Assembly (NCBI RefSeq): GCF_002197665.1
Contig: NZ_NBBJ01000006.1
Location: 62,001-126,000 of the forward strand
From: Sphingomonas mucosissima
GTDB taxonomy: Bacteria > Pseudomonadota > Alphaproteobacteria > Sphingomonadales > Sphingomonadaceae
Direction: 5' to 3'
Length of the DNA stretch: 64,000 bases
Shown: positions 8,370-16,173 of the stretch, piece after piece
How the letters are laid out: each line of letters opens with the position of its first letter
Numbering within the stretch: the first letter of the stretch is position 1
The notes under the pieces: generated by a model
The model's database searches: none
Told to the model about the DNA's origin: nothing
What the model saw: only the letters and a program-made list of their open reading frames with translations
Position numbers and translations under genes: made by a program

Positions 8370-9539
8370 CTAAGCCGCCTGGTCGACCACCACGCGGGCA
8401 ATCAGATCACGCTGGATCTCGTTGGAGCCGGCATAGATGCTGGCAGCCCGGTTGTTCAGATATTTGGGCATCGCCACGGCGATCGCATCGGGCGCATTGT
8501 CCAGCGACCCCTCCCATTCGGCCGCGATCTCCAGCGCGAGTAGATCGATCCGCTGCGAGGCTTCGGTGCCCAGCACCTTCAGCATCGACGGTCGCACGGC
8601 ATCGCTCGGCCCGCCGCCTTCCAGGCTGGCGAGTTCGATCGCGCGAAGCGCATCAATCGCGATCGCCTCGCGCGCCAGCCGCTCGCGATTGCCCTCATGC
8701 GCCAGCCACCCGGTCGCGTCGGCGGCCTCCCGCACCATGTCGAGCGAGGCCGCCAGGCCGGGCGCGTACCGGCCACCGCGCTCGAACGTCAGCAGATGCT
8801 TGGCGACCGTCCAGCCGTCATTCTCCTCGCCCAGCCGGCCGCTCACGGGCACGCGGACATCGTCGAAGAACACCTGATTGAATTCATGCTCGCCCGCCAG
8901 CGTGTGGATCGGCGACACGGTGATCCCCGGCGTGTTCATCTCCAGCAACAGGAAGGTGATGCCGGTCTGCGGTCGTCCCTCGGTGCTGGTGCGCACAAGG
9001 CAGAACATGCGATTGGCGAAATGCGCATGCGTGGTCCAGATCTTGGAGCCGTTCAGCACATAATGATCGCCCCCCGCCTCCCCGAGGGCAGGCTCGCGCA
9101 CTGCCCGCAGCTTGAGCGAGGCGAGGTCCGATCCCGAGCCAGGCTCGGAATAGCCCTGGCACCAGCGATCCTCGCCCGACAGGATGCGCGGCAGCAGCGT
9201 CGCTTTCTGCTCGGGCGAACCGTAATGCATGATCACCGGCGCGACCATCTTCAGCCCCATCGGCGACAGGCCGGGTGCATGCGCGCGGGCATATTCCTCT
9301 GCCCAGATGTAGCGCTGGATCTCGTTCCAGCCGGTACCGCCATATTCTACCGGCCAGTCGGGCGCGGCCCAGCCTTGCGCGTGCAGGATGCGTTGCCATG
9401 CGTCGGCAATATCCGGGTGGAGGAACACGCTCGTCCCCCGCCGCGCGCCACGACGCAGTTCGGGCGTCAGCTTGTCGGATAGGAACTGGCGCACCTCTTC
9501 ACGAAAGGCGTGCGCTTCTGCGCTGTTCAGGCTCTCCAT
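8370..9539 (-). CDS. Acyl-CoA dehydrogenase (large subunit type)
   Basis: FAD-dependent acyl-CoA dehydrogenase of 389 residues with the full three-domain layout: CQGYSEPGSGSDLAS in the flavin loop, an intact beta domain, and a C-terminal NNRAASIYAGSNEIQRDLIA segment. The common catalytic glutamate of the IYEG motif is Ala here (IYAG), as in the FadE6/17/26 and PimC-like group, whose base lies elsewhere. A longer frame starts at GTG 9575, but that codon is inside the dyad at 9575-9592. ATG 9539 has no Shine-Dalgarno sequence, and transcript start may be nearly at the ATG. Probably works with the short homologue at 5949. Confidence 0.88.
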   Translation of the reverse strand: MESLNSAEAHAFREEVRQFLSDKLTPELRRGARRGTSVFLHPDIADAWQRILHAQGWAAPDWPVEYGGTGWNEIQRYIWAEEYARAHAPGLSPMGLKMVAPVIMHYGSPEQKATLLPRILSGEDRWCQGYSEPGSGSDLASLKLRAVREPALGEAGGDHYVLNGSKIWTTHAHFANRMFCLVRTSTEGRPQTGITFLLLEMNTPGITVSPIHTLAGEHEFNQVFFDDVRVPVSGRLGEENDGWTVAKHLLTFERGGRYAPGLAASLDMVREAADATGWLAHEGNRERLAREAIAIDALRAIELASLEGGGPSDAVRPSMLKVLGTEASQRIDLLALEIAAEWEGSLDNAPDAIAVAMPKYLNNRAASIYAGSNEIQRDLIARVVVDQAA

Positions 9540-9574
9540 GTCGATCACCGTGCGCTTGGGCGCCGGGCGGCGCA

Positions 9575-9592
9575 CCTGACGCTATTGTCAGG
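9575..9592. promoter_or_regulatory. Dyad CCTGAC-N6-GTCAGG, copy 2 (lux-box-like)
   Basis: The same 12 arm bases and 6-base spacer as at 1757-1774, extended here by A and T to a perfect 7+7 dyad, ACCTGACGCTATTGTCAGGT. Its ends match the classical 20-base lux box (ACCTG...CAGGT) though the centre differs. It lies 35 bases upstream of the dehydrogenase ATG (9539) and immediately downstream of the LuxR-family gene. Next to it, 9598-9613 is another 7+7 palindrome (GAAGAGG-CC-CCTCTTC). Confidence 0.55.
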
Positions 9593-9611
9593 TTTCCGAA
9601 GAGGCCCCTCT

Positions 9612-10358
9612 TCAGGCGTGTGGCCCGAGGAAGCCGTGCCCGGTCGCGATCTGGATCATCCGCGCGCGCGTCGTCGCCCCCAGCTTCTCCGCGGCATTGC
9701 GCAGGTGGAACCGGACCGTCGAAACCGAAAGCGAGAGGATCGTGCCGATCTCCGCATTGGTCTTCCCCGCTGCGGCCCAACGCACGCATTGTGCCTCACG
9801 CGCCGACAGCTGTCCTGGCGGCGTTCGTGCCCGGCGCGTCGTTAATTCGGTATGCGCAGCGAGAAACCGATAGGCGAGCGAGAACATCGGTTCGGCATGA
9901 CGTGCGAAGATCGCGGCAATGTCGATCGGCTCCACGGCTACCCACACGACGGCGCCCACCTGTCCGCCTGACAGGTGAACCGGCGTGATCAGCGCAGCGC
10001 TGAAGCCGAACTCTGCCTGGATGTGCGAGCAATCGATCCCGCTCAGCGCACTCGTCGCGCGCCACGATCCCAGCTGCCCGTCGGCATACCAGATCGGCTC
10101 GGCGAAGATGCGCGCCGCGTGGAGGAACGTCGATCGCAATGCGAGGCTGCGGTTGCGCCAATATTCGGATGTCGATCCCACCCATGGCATCCGCTCGGCA
10201 TAAGCGCGCCCATAGCGATCGGCCATCGGCGACGGATCGCCCAGGTCGCTTTGGGCCGCCACGAAGGGCAGCTTTGCGCGCGCACCCGCTGCGACCACTT
10301 GAGCGGCCAGCGCGTCCACATCGTCCCATGACAGGGCTGCCCGCTCCAAAGACTGCAT
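9612..10358 (-). CDS. LuxR-family regulator with autoinducer-type N-domain
   Basis: A 248-residue regulator. Residues 184-238 form a GerE/LuxR helix-turn-helix (LSAREAQCVRWAAAGKTNAE, then LSLSVSTVRFHLRNAAEKLG). Residues about 10-165 have the length and position of an acyl-homoserine-lactone-type ligand domain, but I could not confidently place the lactone-contact residues. No luxI-like gene is in the window, so it is a LuxR solo locally. It sits between the large dehydrogenase and the divergent SDR, and two lux-box-like dyads lie in this block. I infer it controls this catabolic cluster in response to a pathway compound or signal. Confidence 0.85.
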   Translation of the reverse strand: MQSLERAALSWDDVDALAAQVVAAGARAKLPFVAAQSDLGDPSPMADRYGRAYAERMPWVGSTSEYWRNRSLALRSTFLHAARIFAEPIWYADGQLGSWRATSALSGIDCSHIQAEFGFSAALITPVHLSGGQVGAVVWVAVEPIDIAAIFARHAEPMFSLAYRFLAAHTELTTRRARTPPGQLSAREAQCVRWAAAGKTNAEIGTILSLSVSTVRFHLRNAAEKLGATTRARMIQIATGHGFLGPHA

Positions 10359-10453
10359 CTGTGCTCCCGCTCCCGGAAAGGAGCGCTAGCCGCCACCCCA
10401 CCTCACGACAAGGCCGCCTCTTGCCTTGTGCGCCAGATCGCGCCATCCACACG

Positions 10454-10471
10454 CCGTAACTATAGTTATGG
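10454..10471. promoter_or_regulatory. Palindrome centred on TAACTATAGTTA
   Basis: A perfect 12-base palindrome (10457-10468), extended to 18 bases (CCGTAACTATAGTTATGG) with one mismatched pair, in the divergent region between the LuxR-family gene and the SDR and just before the SDR ribosome site. The AT-rich core stands out in GC-rich DNA. It could be an operator or part of the promoter; it does not match the CCTGAC dyads. Confidence 0.4.
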
Positions 10472-10487
10472 TACGAAAGGGAGAGGC

Positions 10488-11267
10488 ATGAGCGCAGATT
10501 ATGCAGGCAAGCACGTGTTCGTCGCTGGCGCATCAAGCGGGATCAATCTGGAAATCGCCCACGGTTTCGCGCGTGCCGGCGCCAAGGTGACGGTGCTGAG
10601 CCGCAGCGCGGACAAGATAGAGGCCGCGGCTGCCGGCATTCGCGAAACGGGTGCCGAAGCGATCGGCATTTCGTGTGACGTGCGCGACTATGAAGGTCTG
10701 GAAGCCGCTTATGCCGAGGCGACTGGCAAGTTCGGCTCGGTCGACGTGCTGGTGTCGGGCGCTGCCGGCAACTTCCTGGCGCCGGCCGTCAAGCTGTCCG
10801 CGAATGCCTTCAAGACGGTCGTGGACATCGATCTGCTCGGCACGTTCAACGTTTTTCGCGCGAGCTTCGATCACCTCACCAAGCCAGGCGCCTCGCTGAT
10901 CGCGATCACGGCCGGGCAGGCGGTGCATCCGTCCGCGTTCCAGATCCATGCTTGCGCCGCGAAGGCCGGCGTCAACATGGTCACCAAATGCCTCGCGCTC
11001 GAATGGGGCCCCGCCGGCATCCGCGTGAACGCCATTTCGCCCGGTCCGATCGGCGACACCGAAGGCATGAAGCGCCTAGGTGGCGACCCGGCGCGCGAGC
11101 AGCAGATCAAGAACCGGCTGGCGCTGCGCGATTACGGCACCAAGGCGGATGTTGCAGAGGCGGCGCTATGGCTGTCCAGCCCGGCCGCCAAATATGTTAC
11201 CGGCACGATCCTGAACGTGGATGGCGGCAACGACGTGGGTGATGCGAGCGCCAACGCGCTCGGCTGA
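10488..11267 (+). CDS. SDR oxidoreductase, 2,4-dienoyl-CoA reductase-like
   Basis: Short-chain dehydrogenase/reductase of 259 residues. The cofactor loop GASSGIN starts at residue 14. The classical Tyr of YxxxK is absent: the segment reads FQIHACAAKAGV, matching the peroxisomal 2,4-dienoyl-CoA reductase pattern (QVHA..AKAAV), and SGAAGNF and EWGPAGIRVNAISPGPI also fit that family. I therefore expect NADPH-dependent reduction of a dienoyl-CoA, an auxiliary beta-oxidation step for unsaturated acyl chains. ATG 10488 follows AGGGAGAGG; the frame itself is open from 10428. It is divergent from the LuxR-family gene and fits the dehydrogenases upstream. Confidence 0.85.
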   Translation: MSADYAGKHVFVAGASSGINLEIAHGFARAGAKVTVLSRSADKIEAAAAGIRETGAEAIGISCDVRDYEGLEAAYAEATGKFGSVDVLVSGAAGNFLAPAVKLSANAFKTVVDIDLLGTFNVFRASFDHLTKPGASLIAITAGQAVHPSAFQIHACAAKAGVNMVTKCLALEWGPAGIRVNAISPGPIGDTEGMKRLGGDPAREQQIKNRLALRDYGTKADVAEAALWLSSPAAKYVTGTILNVDGGNDVGDASANALG

Positions 11268-11360
11268 TCCGAAGGGAAGCGGCGGCGCGCAGGCCACGGG
11301 TGGGCTCACGTGATTCAACGCGCAGCCCGCCGCCATCGGAACCTTCGTGCGACCCTCTTC

Positions 11361-11452
11361 GTCATGCCGGGCTTGTCCCGGCATCCAGGGTTCCGCAAAC
11401 CTCAGGCCTGTAGGTGTGCGGAACCCTGGACCCGGCACAGGCCGGGGTGACG
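11361..11452. repeat. REP/MITE-like inverted repeat, copy A
   Basis: Two imperfect arms of about 35 bases face each other: the left begins GTCATGCCGGGCTTGTCC and runs into CCAGGGTTCCGCA; the right runs TGCGGAACCCTGG and ends GCCGGGGTGAC. The element fills the gap between the SDR and cytidine deaminase genes (11268-11509), where I see nothing else. The GTCAT/GTCACCCCGG ends recur at 14758-14935, so it belongs to a dispersed intergenic family of the GTCATCCCGG type common in alphaproteobacteria. Confidence 0.7.
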
Positions 11453-11509
11453 CACGCGATTGGGATGATCTTCGCAGAAGCCCTCGTTTCGCCGAGGGAG
11501 GCAAATGAC

Positions 11510-11965
11510 CTACTTCTTCGCGCCGATCCCCAGATCCGCCGGCCCAAAGGCATCCGGAAGCAGCTGCGACAGAAGATAGCTGGTCACCGCCTCGCCCTCC
11601 GCGCCGGCGCAATGCACCCGGATGTCGCGTCCGCCGATCTGCGCCGCCTCGTTGATCACTTGCCGGCACCGCCCGCACGGTCGCACCACCTCTTCGCCGG
11701 CGATCGCCCCGTCGCGGATCATCCCGCCGACCACGCCGATCGCGACCACATCGGCCAGCCGTCCCTGCGCGTTGACGGTCGCCAGCGCCACCGTCTCGGC
11801 GCAGAGCGAAAGGCCGTAGCTCGCATTCTCGAAATTGGCGCCATGCACCACCGATCCATCGGACAGCAGCACGGCCGCACCCACGCCGAAGCCGGAATAA
11901 GGCGCGTGAGCGTTGGCCGCCGCCGTGCGGGCAAGGGCGATCAATCGGGTCGTCTCGTCGTTCAT
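11510..11965 (-). CDS. cdd: Cytidine deaminase
   Basis: A 151-residue zinc enzyme deaminating cytidine and deoxycytidine to uridine forms (pyrimidine salvage, cytosol). Zinc and catalytic motifs are CAE (in LSLCAETVAL) and PCGRCRQ, the three-cysteine pattern of the small tetrameric class; FGVGAAVLLSDG near the N-terminus is also typical. Start ATG 11965 overlaps the stop of the GH25 gene (ATGA), so the two are translationally coupled; the frame extends to 12043 but that part is GH25 coding. Confidence 0.93.
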   Translation of the reverse strand: MNDETTRLIALARTAAANAHAPYSGFGVGAAVLLSDGSVVHGANFENASYGLSLCAETVALATVNAQGRLADVVAIGVVGGMIRDGAIAGEEVVRPCGRCRQVINEAAQIGGRDIRVHCAGAEGEAVTSYLLSQLLPDAFGPADLGIGAKK

Positions 11966-12636
11966 GATGCTGCCACGTTCCAGTTCACCGGCCCAACGAT
12001 CCCGTCGATCCGGTGGATGTTGCTCGCCCGCCACATGCGCCACGGGCGCGCGGCATAGTAGGGCTTGAAGAAATTGCCGGTGGCCCAGATCGGGCGGGGC
12101 ACGGCGCCGCTCAGTTCGTAATCATCCTCGAACGCGCGCGACACCCGCAGCAGCACCGGCTTGCCTGTATGTGCCTCGATCAGCGTCGCCGCGTGCTTCA
12201 CGTCATCGATCAGCGCCTGCCGCTCGGGCCGGGTGCCGCAGCCTTCCGCGTAATCGAAGTCGATCACCACCGGCAGCGCATCGTCCTCGCGCGGGACCAT
12301 CGTGTTGAATGCATTGGCCTGGTCCACGCCCGGCTCGCACAGCGACCAGACGTGAACGGCGCCGCGCCGCAGGCCCGCGGCGGCCATGTTCTGCCAGTTT
12401 TCCTCAAAGCGTCGGTCCCGCCGGCGCGCGCCGTAGGTGGCGTTGGCATAAGCGAAGTCCGCACCGGCGCCCGCCACGACCTTCCATTCCACCGGGCCGT
12501 TCGCTTCGCCAACGTCGACGCCCTGCACCGCGAACGTCTCGCTCGCCGGGCGCCAGCGCACCGCCTCGCGCCACGCAAAGGCGCCCAGCACGGCGAGCAC
12601 GGCAATGATCAGGAGGAAACGCCTCGCCGAAAACAC
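11962..12636 (-). CDS. Membrane-anchored GH25-type lysozyme
   Basis: A 224-residue protein with one N-terminal membrane segment (residues about 7-22) and a glycoside hydrolase family 25 fold: QGVDVGEANGPVEW, then GADFAYANATYG, HVWSLCEPGVDQANAF and LPVVIDFDY carrying acidic residues of the active-site strand. GH25 enzymes cleave the MurNAc-GlcNAc bond of peptidoglycan; this one would act in the periplasm, anchored to the inner membrane, in cell wall remodelling. It lies 7 bases after the UPF0262 gene and overlaps cdd, forming a three-gene minus-strand operon. Confidence 0.85.
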   Translation of the reverse strand: MFSARRFLLIIAVLAVLGAFAWREAVRWRPASETFAVQGVDVGEANGPVEWKVVAGAGADFAYANATYGARRRDRRFEENWQNMAAAGLRRGAVHVWSLCEPGVDQANAFNTMVPREDDALPVVIDFDYAEGCGTRPERQALIDDVKHAATLIEAHTGKPVLLRVSRAFEDDYELSGAVPRPIWATGNFFKPYYAARPWRMWRASNIHRIDGIVGPVNWNVAAS

Positions 12637-12643
12637 GTAACAA

Positions 12644-13126
12644 TCAGCCTTTGATATGGAGGACGCAGATCAGCGTGAACAGCCGTCGGGCGGTGTCGAA
12701 ATCGAGCTCGATCTTGCCCTTGAGCCGCTCGATCAGCAGCTCGGCGGCCTCGTTATGAACGCCGCGGCGCGCCATGTCGATCGTCTCGATCTGCTGCGGA
12801 GTCGCCTGCCGGATCGCCTGGAAGTAGCTGTCACAGATCGCGAAATAATCGCGGATCGGCCGCCGGAACCGACCCATGCCCAGGATCAGCGCTTCCAATG
12901 GCGACCCGTCCTCACGCTTGATCTGCATGATTAGCCGGCCTTCCTCGACGGAAAGCGCCAGCCGATATGGTCCGGCATAGCCGTCCGGATGCTGCCGCTG
13001 CGGCGCGAAGTGGTTTCCTTCGATCAGGTCGAAGATCGCAATTCGGCGCTCCTGCTCGACATCGGCCGAGCGCCACAGGATGGTGCGTTCGTCCAGTTCA
13101 ATGTCGATAATCCGCGGATCGGCCAT
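12644..13126 (-). CDS. UPF0262 family protein
   Basis: A 160-residue cytosolic protein of the alphaproteobacterial UPF0262 family. Recognisable segments include [14 protein letters not shown] at the N-terminus and [17 protein letters not shown] in the middle. The function is unknown in the family. It is the first gene of the operon with the GH25 lysozyme and cytidine deaminase and is divergent from dnaB. Confidence 0.88.
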   Translation of the reverse strand: MADPRIIDIELDERTILWRSADVEQERRIAIFDLIEGNHFAPQRQHPDGYAGPYRLALSVEEGRLIMQIKREDGSPLEALILGMGRFRRPIRDYFAICDSYFQAIRQATPQQIETIDMARRGVHNEAAELLIERLKGKIELDFDTARRLFTLICVLHIKG

Positions 13127-13224
13127 CTAATTGCGATAGAGGCCAAAGCCCGCCGGGACAATTCTCGTAATCCACAGCCCTGCCGGTTCCCGTTTGGCGC
13201 GGCGGGCGGTACAAGGCCCCAATC

Positions 13225-14715
13225 ATGGCGACTCTGGCATTCCCGCAACCGGCCCCGGCCGAACCCGTTCAGCTGCCCCGCAACGTCGAGGCGGAAGCCG
13301 CGCTGTTGGGCGCGATGATGATCGACAATCGGCTCGCCGACGATATCGTCGACCGGCTCGATCCCGCGCATTTCTTCGAGCCGGTACACGGCCGCATCTT
13401 TGCCGCGATCAAGACGCTGCGCTCCAACGATATGCTGGCGACCCCGGTCACGCTGCGCCCGATGTTCGACGCGGACGAGGGGATGCGCGAGCTGGGCGGT
13501 CCGGCGTATCTCGCGCAGCTTACCGGCTCAGGCGCCGGCCTCATCGGCGCGCGCCAGTTCGCCCAGCAGATCTACGACCTTGCGATGCTCCGCTCGCTGG
13601 TCACCGTCGGTCGCACCCTGGTCGACCGCGCAATGGACACCTCCGAGGAGGTGAACCCACGCGCGCAGATCGAGCTGGCCGAAGAGGAATTGTTCAAGGT
13701 CGCCGCCGACGGCACGACCGAGAATGCGATCAAGAGCTTCGCGCAGGCCACCAAGGTTGCGCTGAAGATGGCGGAAACCGCGCTTAACTCTGGCGGCAAG
13801 GTATCGGGCATCACCACCGGCTTCGATACCGTCAACGCGCGCATCGGCGGCATGCACCGCTCGGACTTGATGATCCTCGCCGGGCGTCCGGGCATGGGCA
13901 AGACCTCGCTGGCGACAAACATCGCCTTCAACGCGGCGCAGCGCTGGATGATGGACATGAAGGCGGGCATCGCGCCCAGCGAGTCGATCGGTGCGAAGGT
14001 CGCGTTCTTCAGCCTCGAAATGTCCGCCGACCAGCTGGCGACGCGTATCCTGGCGGAGCAGGCGCGCATCACCTCGGAAAAGCTACGCCGCGGCGACATC
14101 AGCCGCGCGGAATTCCACCAGCTCGCCGCCGCCGCCGCCGATCTCGAGACGCTGCCCCTGTTCATCGATGACACCGGCGGCCTGTCGATCAGCGCGTTGC
14201 ACACCCGCGTGCGCCGGCTCCAGCGCCGTCACAACAATGAAATCGGCCTGGTTATCGTCGATTATCTCCAGCTCCTCTCAGGCAGTGGCAAGGCCAGCGA
14301 CGGCAATCGCGTGCAGGAAATCTCCGAAATCAGCCGCGGCCTGAAGACACTCGCCAAGGACCTCCACGTGCCCGTGCTCGCCCTCTCGCAGCTCAGCCGT
14401 GCGGTGGAGCAGCGCGAGGACAAGCGCCCGCAGCTCTCGGATCTTCGCGAATCCGGCTCGATCGAGCAGGACGCCGACATGGTCTGGTTCGTGTTCCGCG
14501 AGGATTATTACGTCGCTGCGAAGGAGCCCAAGCGCCCCACCGAAGGCGACGCCGCCAAGATTTTCGAGGATCACGCGCAATGGGCAAGCGACATGGAGCG
14601 CGTGTTCGGCCTCGCCGAGCTGATCATCGCCAAGCAGCGTCACGGCGCCACCGGCAAGGTGACGATGAAGTTCGATCCGTCAGTAACGCGCTTCAGCGAT
14701 TACGCGGGATATTGA
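13225..14715 (+). CDS. dnaB: Replicative DNA helicase DnaB
   Basis: A 496-residue hexameric 5'-3' helicase of the replisome. The N-terminal primase-interaction domain begins LPRNVEAEAALLGAMM; the RecA-like domain carries Walker A in AGRPGMGKTSLA (near residues 220-231), Walker B LVIVDYLQLLSG and the conserved LSQLSRAVEQR segment. There is no sign of an intein, common in this family, and length is normal. Monocistronic; followed by palindromic repeats. Confidence 0.96.
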   Translation: MATLAFPQPAPAEPVQLPRNVEAEAALLGAMMIDNRLADDIVDRLDPAHFFEPVHGRIFAAIKTLRSNDMLATPVTLRPMFDADEGMRELGGPAYLAQLTGSGAGLIGARQFAQQIYDLAMLRSLVTVGRTLVDRAMDTSEEVNPRAQIELAEEELFKVAADGTTENAIKSFAQATKVALKMAETALNSGGKVSGITTGFDTVNARIGGMHRSDLMILAGRPGMGKTSLATNIAFNAAQRWMMDMKAGIAPSESIGAKVAFFSLEMSADQLATRILAEQARITSEKLRRGDISRAEFHQLAAAAADLETLPLFIDDTGGLSISALHTRVRRLQRRHNNEIGLVIVDYLQLLSGSGKASDGNRVQEISEISRGLKTLAKDLHVPVLALSQLSRAVEQREDKRPQLSDLRESGSIEQDADMVWFVFREDYYVAAKEPKRPTEGDAAKIFEDHAQWASDMERVFGLAELIIAKQRHGATGKVTMKFDPSVTRFSDYAGY

Positions 14716-14757
14716 GGGCTGCCTGCGCGGTGATCGCGAGGCCTAGCCACGCACTGC

Positions 14758-14786
14758 GTCATCCCGGACTTGATCCGGGATCCATG
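14758..14786. repeat. REP-like palindrome, copy B
   Basis: GTC followed by the perfect stem ATCCCGGA (14761-14768) / TCCGGGAT (14774-14781) with a CTTGA loop. This is the widespread alphaproteobacterial intergenic hairpin type. It follows dnaB and is related to the ends of the elements at 11361 and 14840. Confidence 0.7.
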
Positions 14787-14839
14787 GCGCCACGGGCGAT
14801 GGCGCTCATTGTAGCAGGTGACCGCGCCACTAACGATCC

Positions 14840-14935
14840 GTCACCCCGGCCCTGTGCCGGGGTCCAGTGCTCCGCGGACTCAACCGTGCAGAAGGTGCGC
14901 GGCACCCTGATTACCGGAACAAGTTTGGCATGACG
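14840..14935. repeat. REP/MITE-like inverted repeat, copy C
   Basis: Starts GTCACCCCGGCCCTGTGCCG and ends CCGGAACAAGTTTGGCATGAC, with inverted related ends enclosing about 50 bases, the same architecture as 11361-11452. With copy B it occupies most of the 278-base gap between dnaB and cysH (14716-14993), where I see no gene. Confidence 0.65.
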
Positions 14936-14993
14936 CTAAGCGCCTCACACGAAGCTTCTAATTAGCGTCCGCCAAGCCAGCACACGCAACGCC

Positions 14994-15752
14994 TCAGAAC
15001 GCCGGCTCTTCACCCGGCTTCTCCGGAACATGAATGCCGCATTCCACTTTTTCCCACCCGCGCCAGCGCCCGGCGCGCGGGTCTTCGCCCGGCAGCACCT
15101 TGGACGTGCAGGGCTTGCACCCGATCGAGGGATAGCCGTTCGTCTCCAGCGGATGCCGCGGGAGCTCATGCACCGCGAAATAGGTCTCCAGCCGCTCCTT
15201 GTTCCAATCGGCCAGCGGGTTCAGCTTCAGCCGTCCCTCATCCACTTCAAACCGCGGCAGCGCGGCGCGCGTTGAGGACTGAAAGCCCTTGCGTCCGGAA
15301 ATCCACGCATCGAACGGCAGCAACGCCCGGCGCAGCGGCTCCACCTTTCGGATCTCGCAGCAGCCATCGGGATCATAGGACCAGCGCAGCCCCGTCGTGT
15401 CCTTGGCGGCCAGGATGCGCGGATCGGGCCGAAACACGCGCAGGTCCGTCAGCCCGAGCCGCTCGGACAATTCATCCCGGTATTCAAGTGTTTCGCCGAA
15501 CATCTTCTGCGTGTTGGTGAAGATGACGGGCACGTCCCGGTCAACCTGTGCCACCATGTGCAGCAGCACGGCGGACTCAGTGCCGAAGGAAGAAACCGCC
15601 GCGATGCGGCCCTTGAGCTCGCCGGCGAGCAGCTCGGCGAGCATGTCCTGTGTCGAAACGCCGGCAAAGCGCGCCTCCATCGCCGCCGCATCCCCGCTGG
15701 TGAACGCGGGTGCGACGTCGATCATGTCGAGGCGGCGTGCGGCGTTAGCCAT
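14994..15752 (-). CDS. cysH: Adenylyl-/phosphoadenylyl-sulfate reductase
   Basis: A 252-residue reductase producing sulfite from activated sulfate. The nucleotide loop SFGTESAVLLH is present, then GCCEIRK, IGCKPC and the C-terminal catalytic ECGIH. The CC...CxxC set is the [4Fe-4S]-binding pattern of assimilatory APS reductases, so APS rather than PAPS is the probable substrate. It is the last gene of the operon, overlapping the DUF934 gene by 8 bases. The electron donor is presumably thioredoxin (family knowledge). Confidence 0.92.
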   Translation of the reverse strand: MANAARRLDMIDVAPAFTSGDAAAMEARFAGVSTQDMLAELLAGELKGRIAAVSSFGTESAVLLHMVAQVDRDVPVIFTNTQKMFGETLEYRDELSERLGLTDLRVFRPDPRILAAKDTTGLRWSYDPDGCCEIRKVEPLRRALLPFDAWISGRKGFQSSTRAALPRFEVDEGRLKLNPLADWNKERLETYFAVHELPRHPLETNGYPSIGCKPCTSKVLPGEDPRAGRWRGWEKVECGIHVPEKPGEEPAF

Positions 15753-16173
15753 GACGTAACTTCCATATGGGCGTCGCGGCGTCCGCAGCGCGCTGGTAGG
15801 GGTGATCGTAGCGATCGAGGCTGCGCTTCAGCGTCTCCGCGTCAACCGGCGCCTCGGGCGCGAAGCTGTCGAAGCCGCACCGGCGCATGTGCGGGATCTG
15901 ATCGACCAGCACGTCGCCCGCTGCCCGCAACTCCCCGGTATAGCCGCCCTCGCGCAGGATCCGCGCCGCGGAATAGCCGCGCCCGTCGCGGAAGCTGGGG
16001 AAGCTCACTTCCACCAGCGCCAGTTGCTCGAGCGAGGGCAGCAGCGCACGCGCATCGTCCCCCGCCTCCAGCCGCACGGCGCCGGCATTGGTCTGCCCGT
16101 CGAGAAACGAGTCCAGCGTGATCGCCGGCTCGTCATGCGCCTCGTCGTCGCGGAAGCGCAGAAGATTATCCAT
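15745..16173 (-). CDS. DUF934 protein of the sulfite reduction operon
   Basis: A 142-residue protein of family DUF934, which almost always sits between cysI and cysH in alpha- and betaproteobacteria. Visible conserved parts are VSFPSFRDGRGYSAARILR and GDVLVDQIPHMRRCGFDSF. Biochemical role unsettled; an accessory role in sulfite reduction is inferred from context. Start ATG 16173 overlaps the cysI end by 8 bases; the frame is open to 16302 but that part lies inside cysI. Confidence 0.88.
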   Translation of the reverse strand: MDNLLRFRDDEAHDEPAITLDSFLDGQTNAGAVRLEAGDDARALLPSLEQLALVEVSFPSFRDGRGYSAARILREGGYTGELRAAGDVLVDQIPHMRRCGFDSFAPEAPVDAETLKRSLDRYDHPYQRAADAATPIWKLRHG

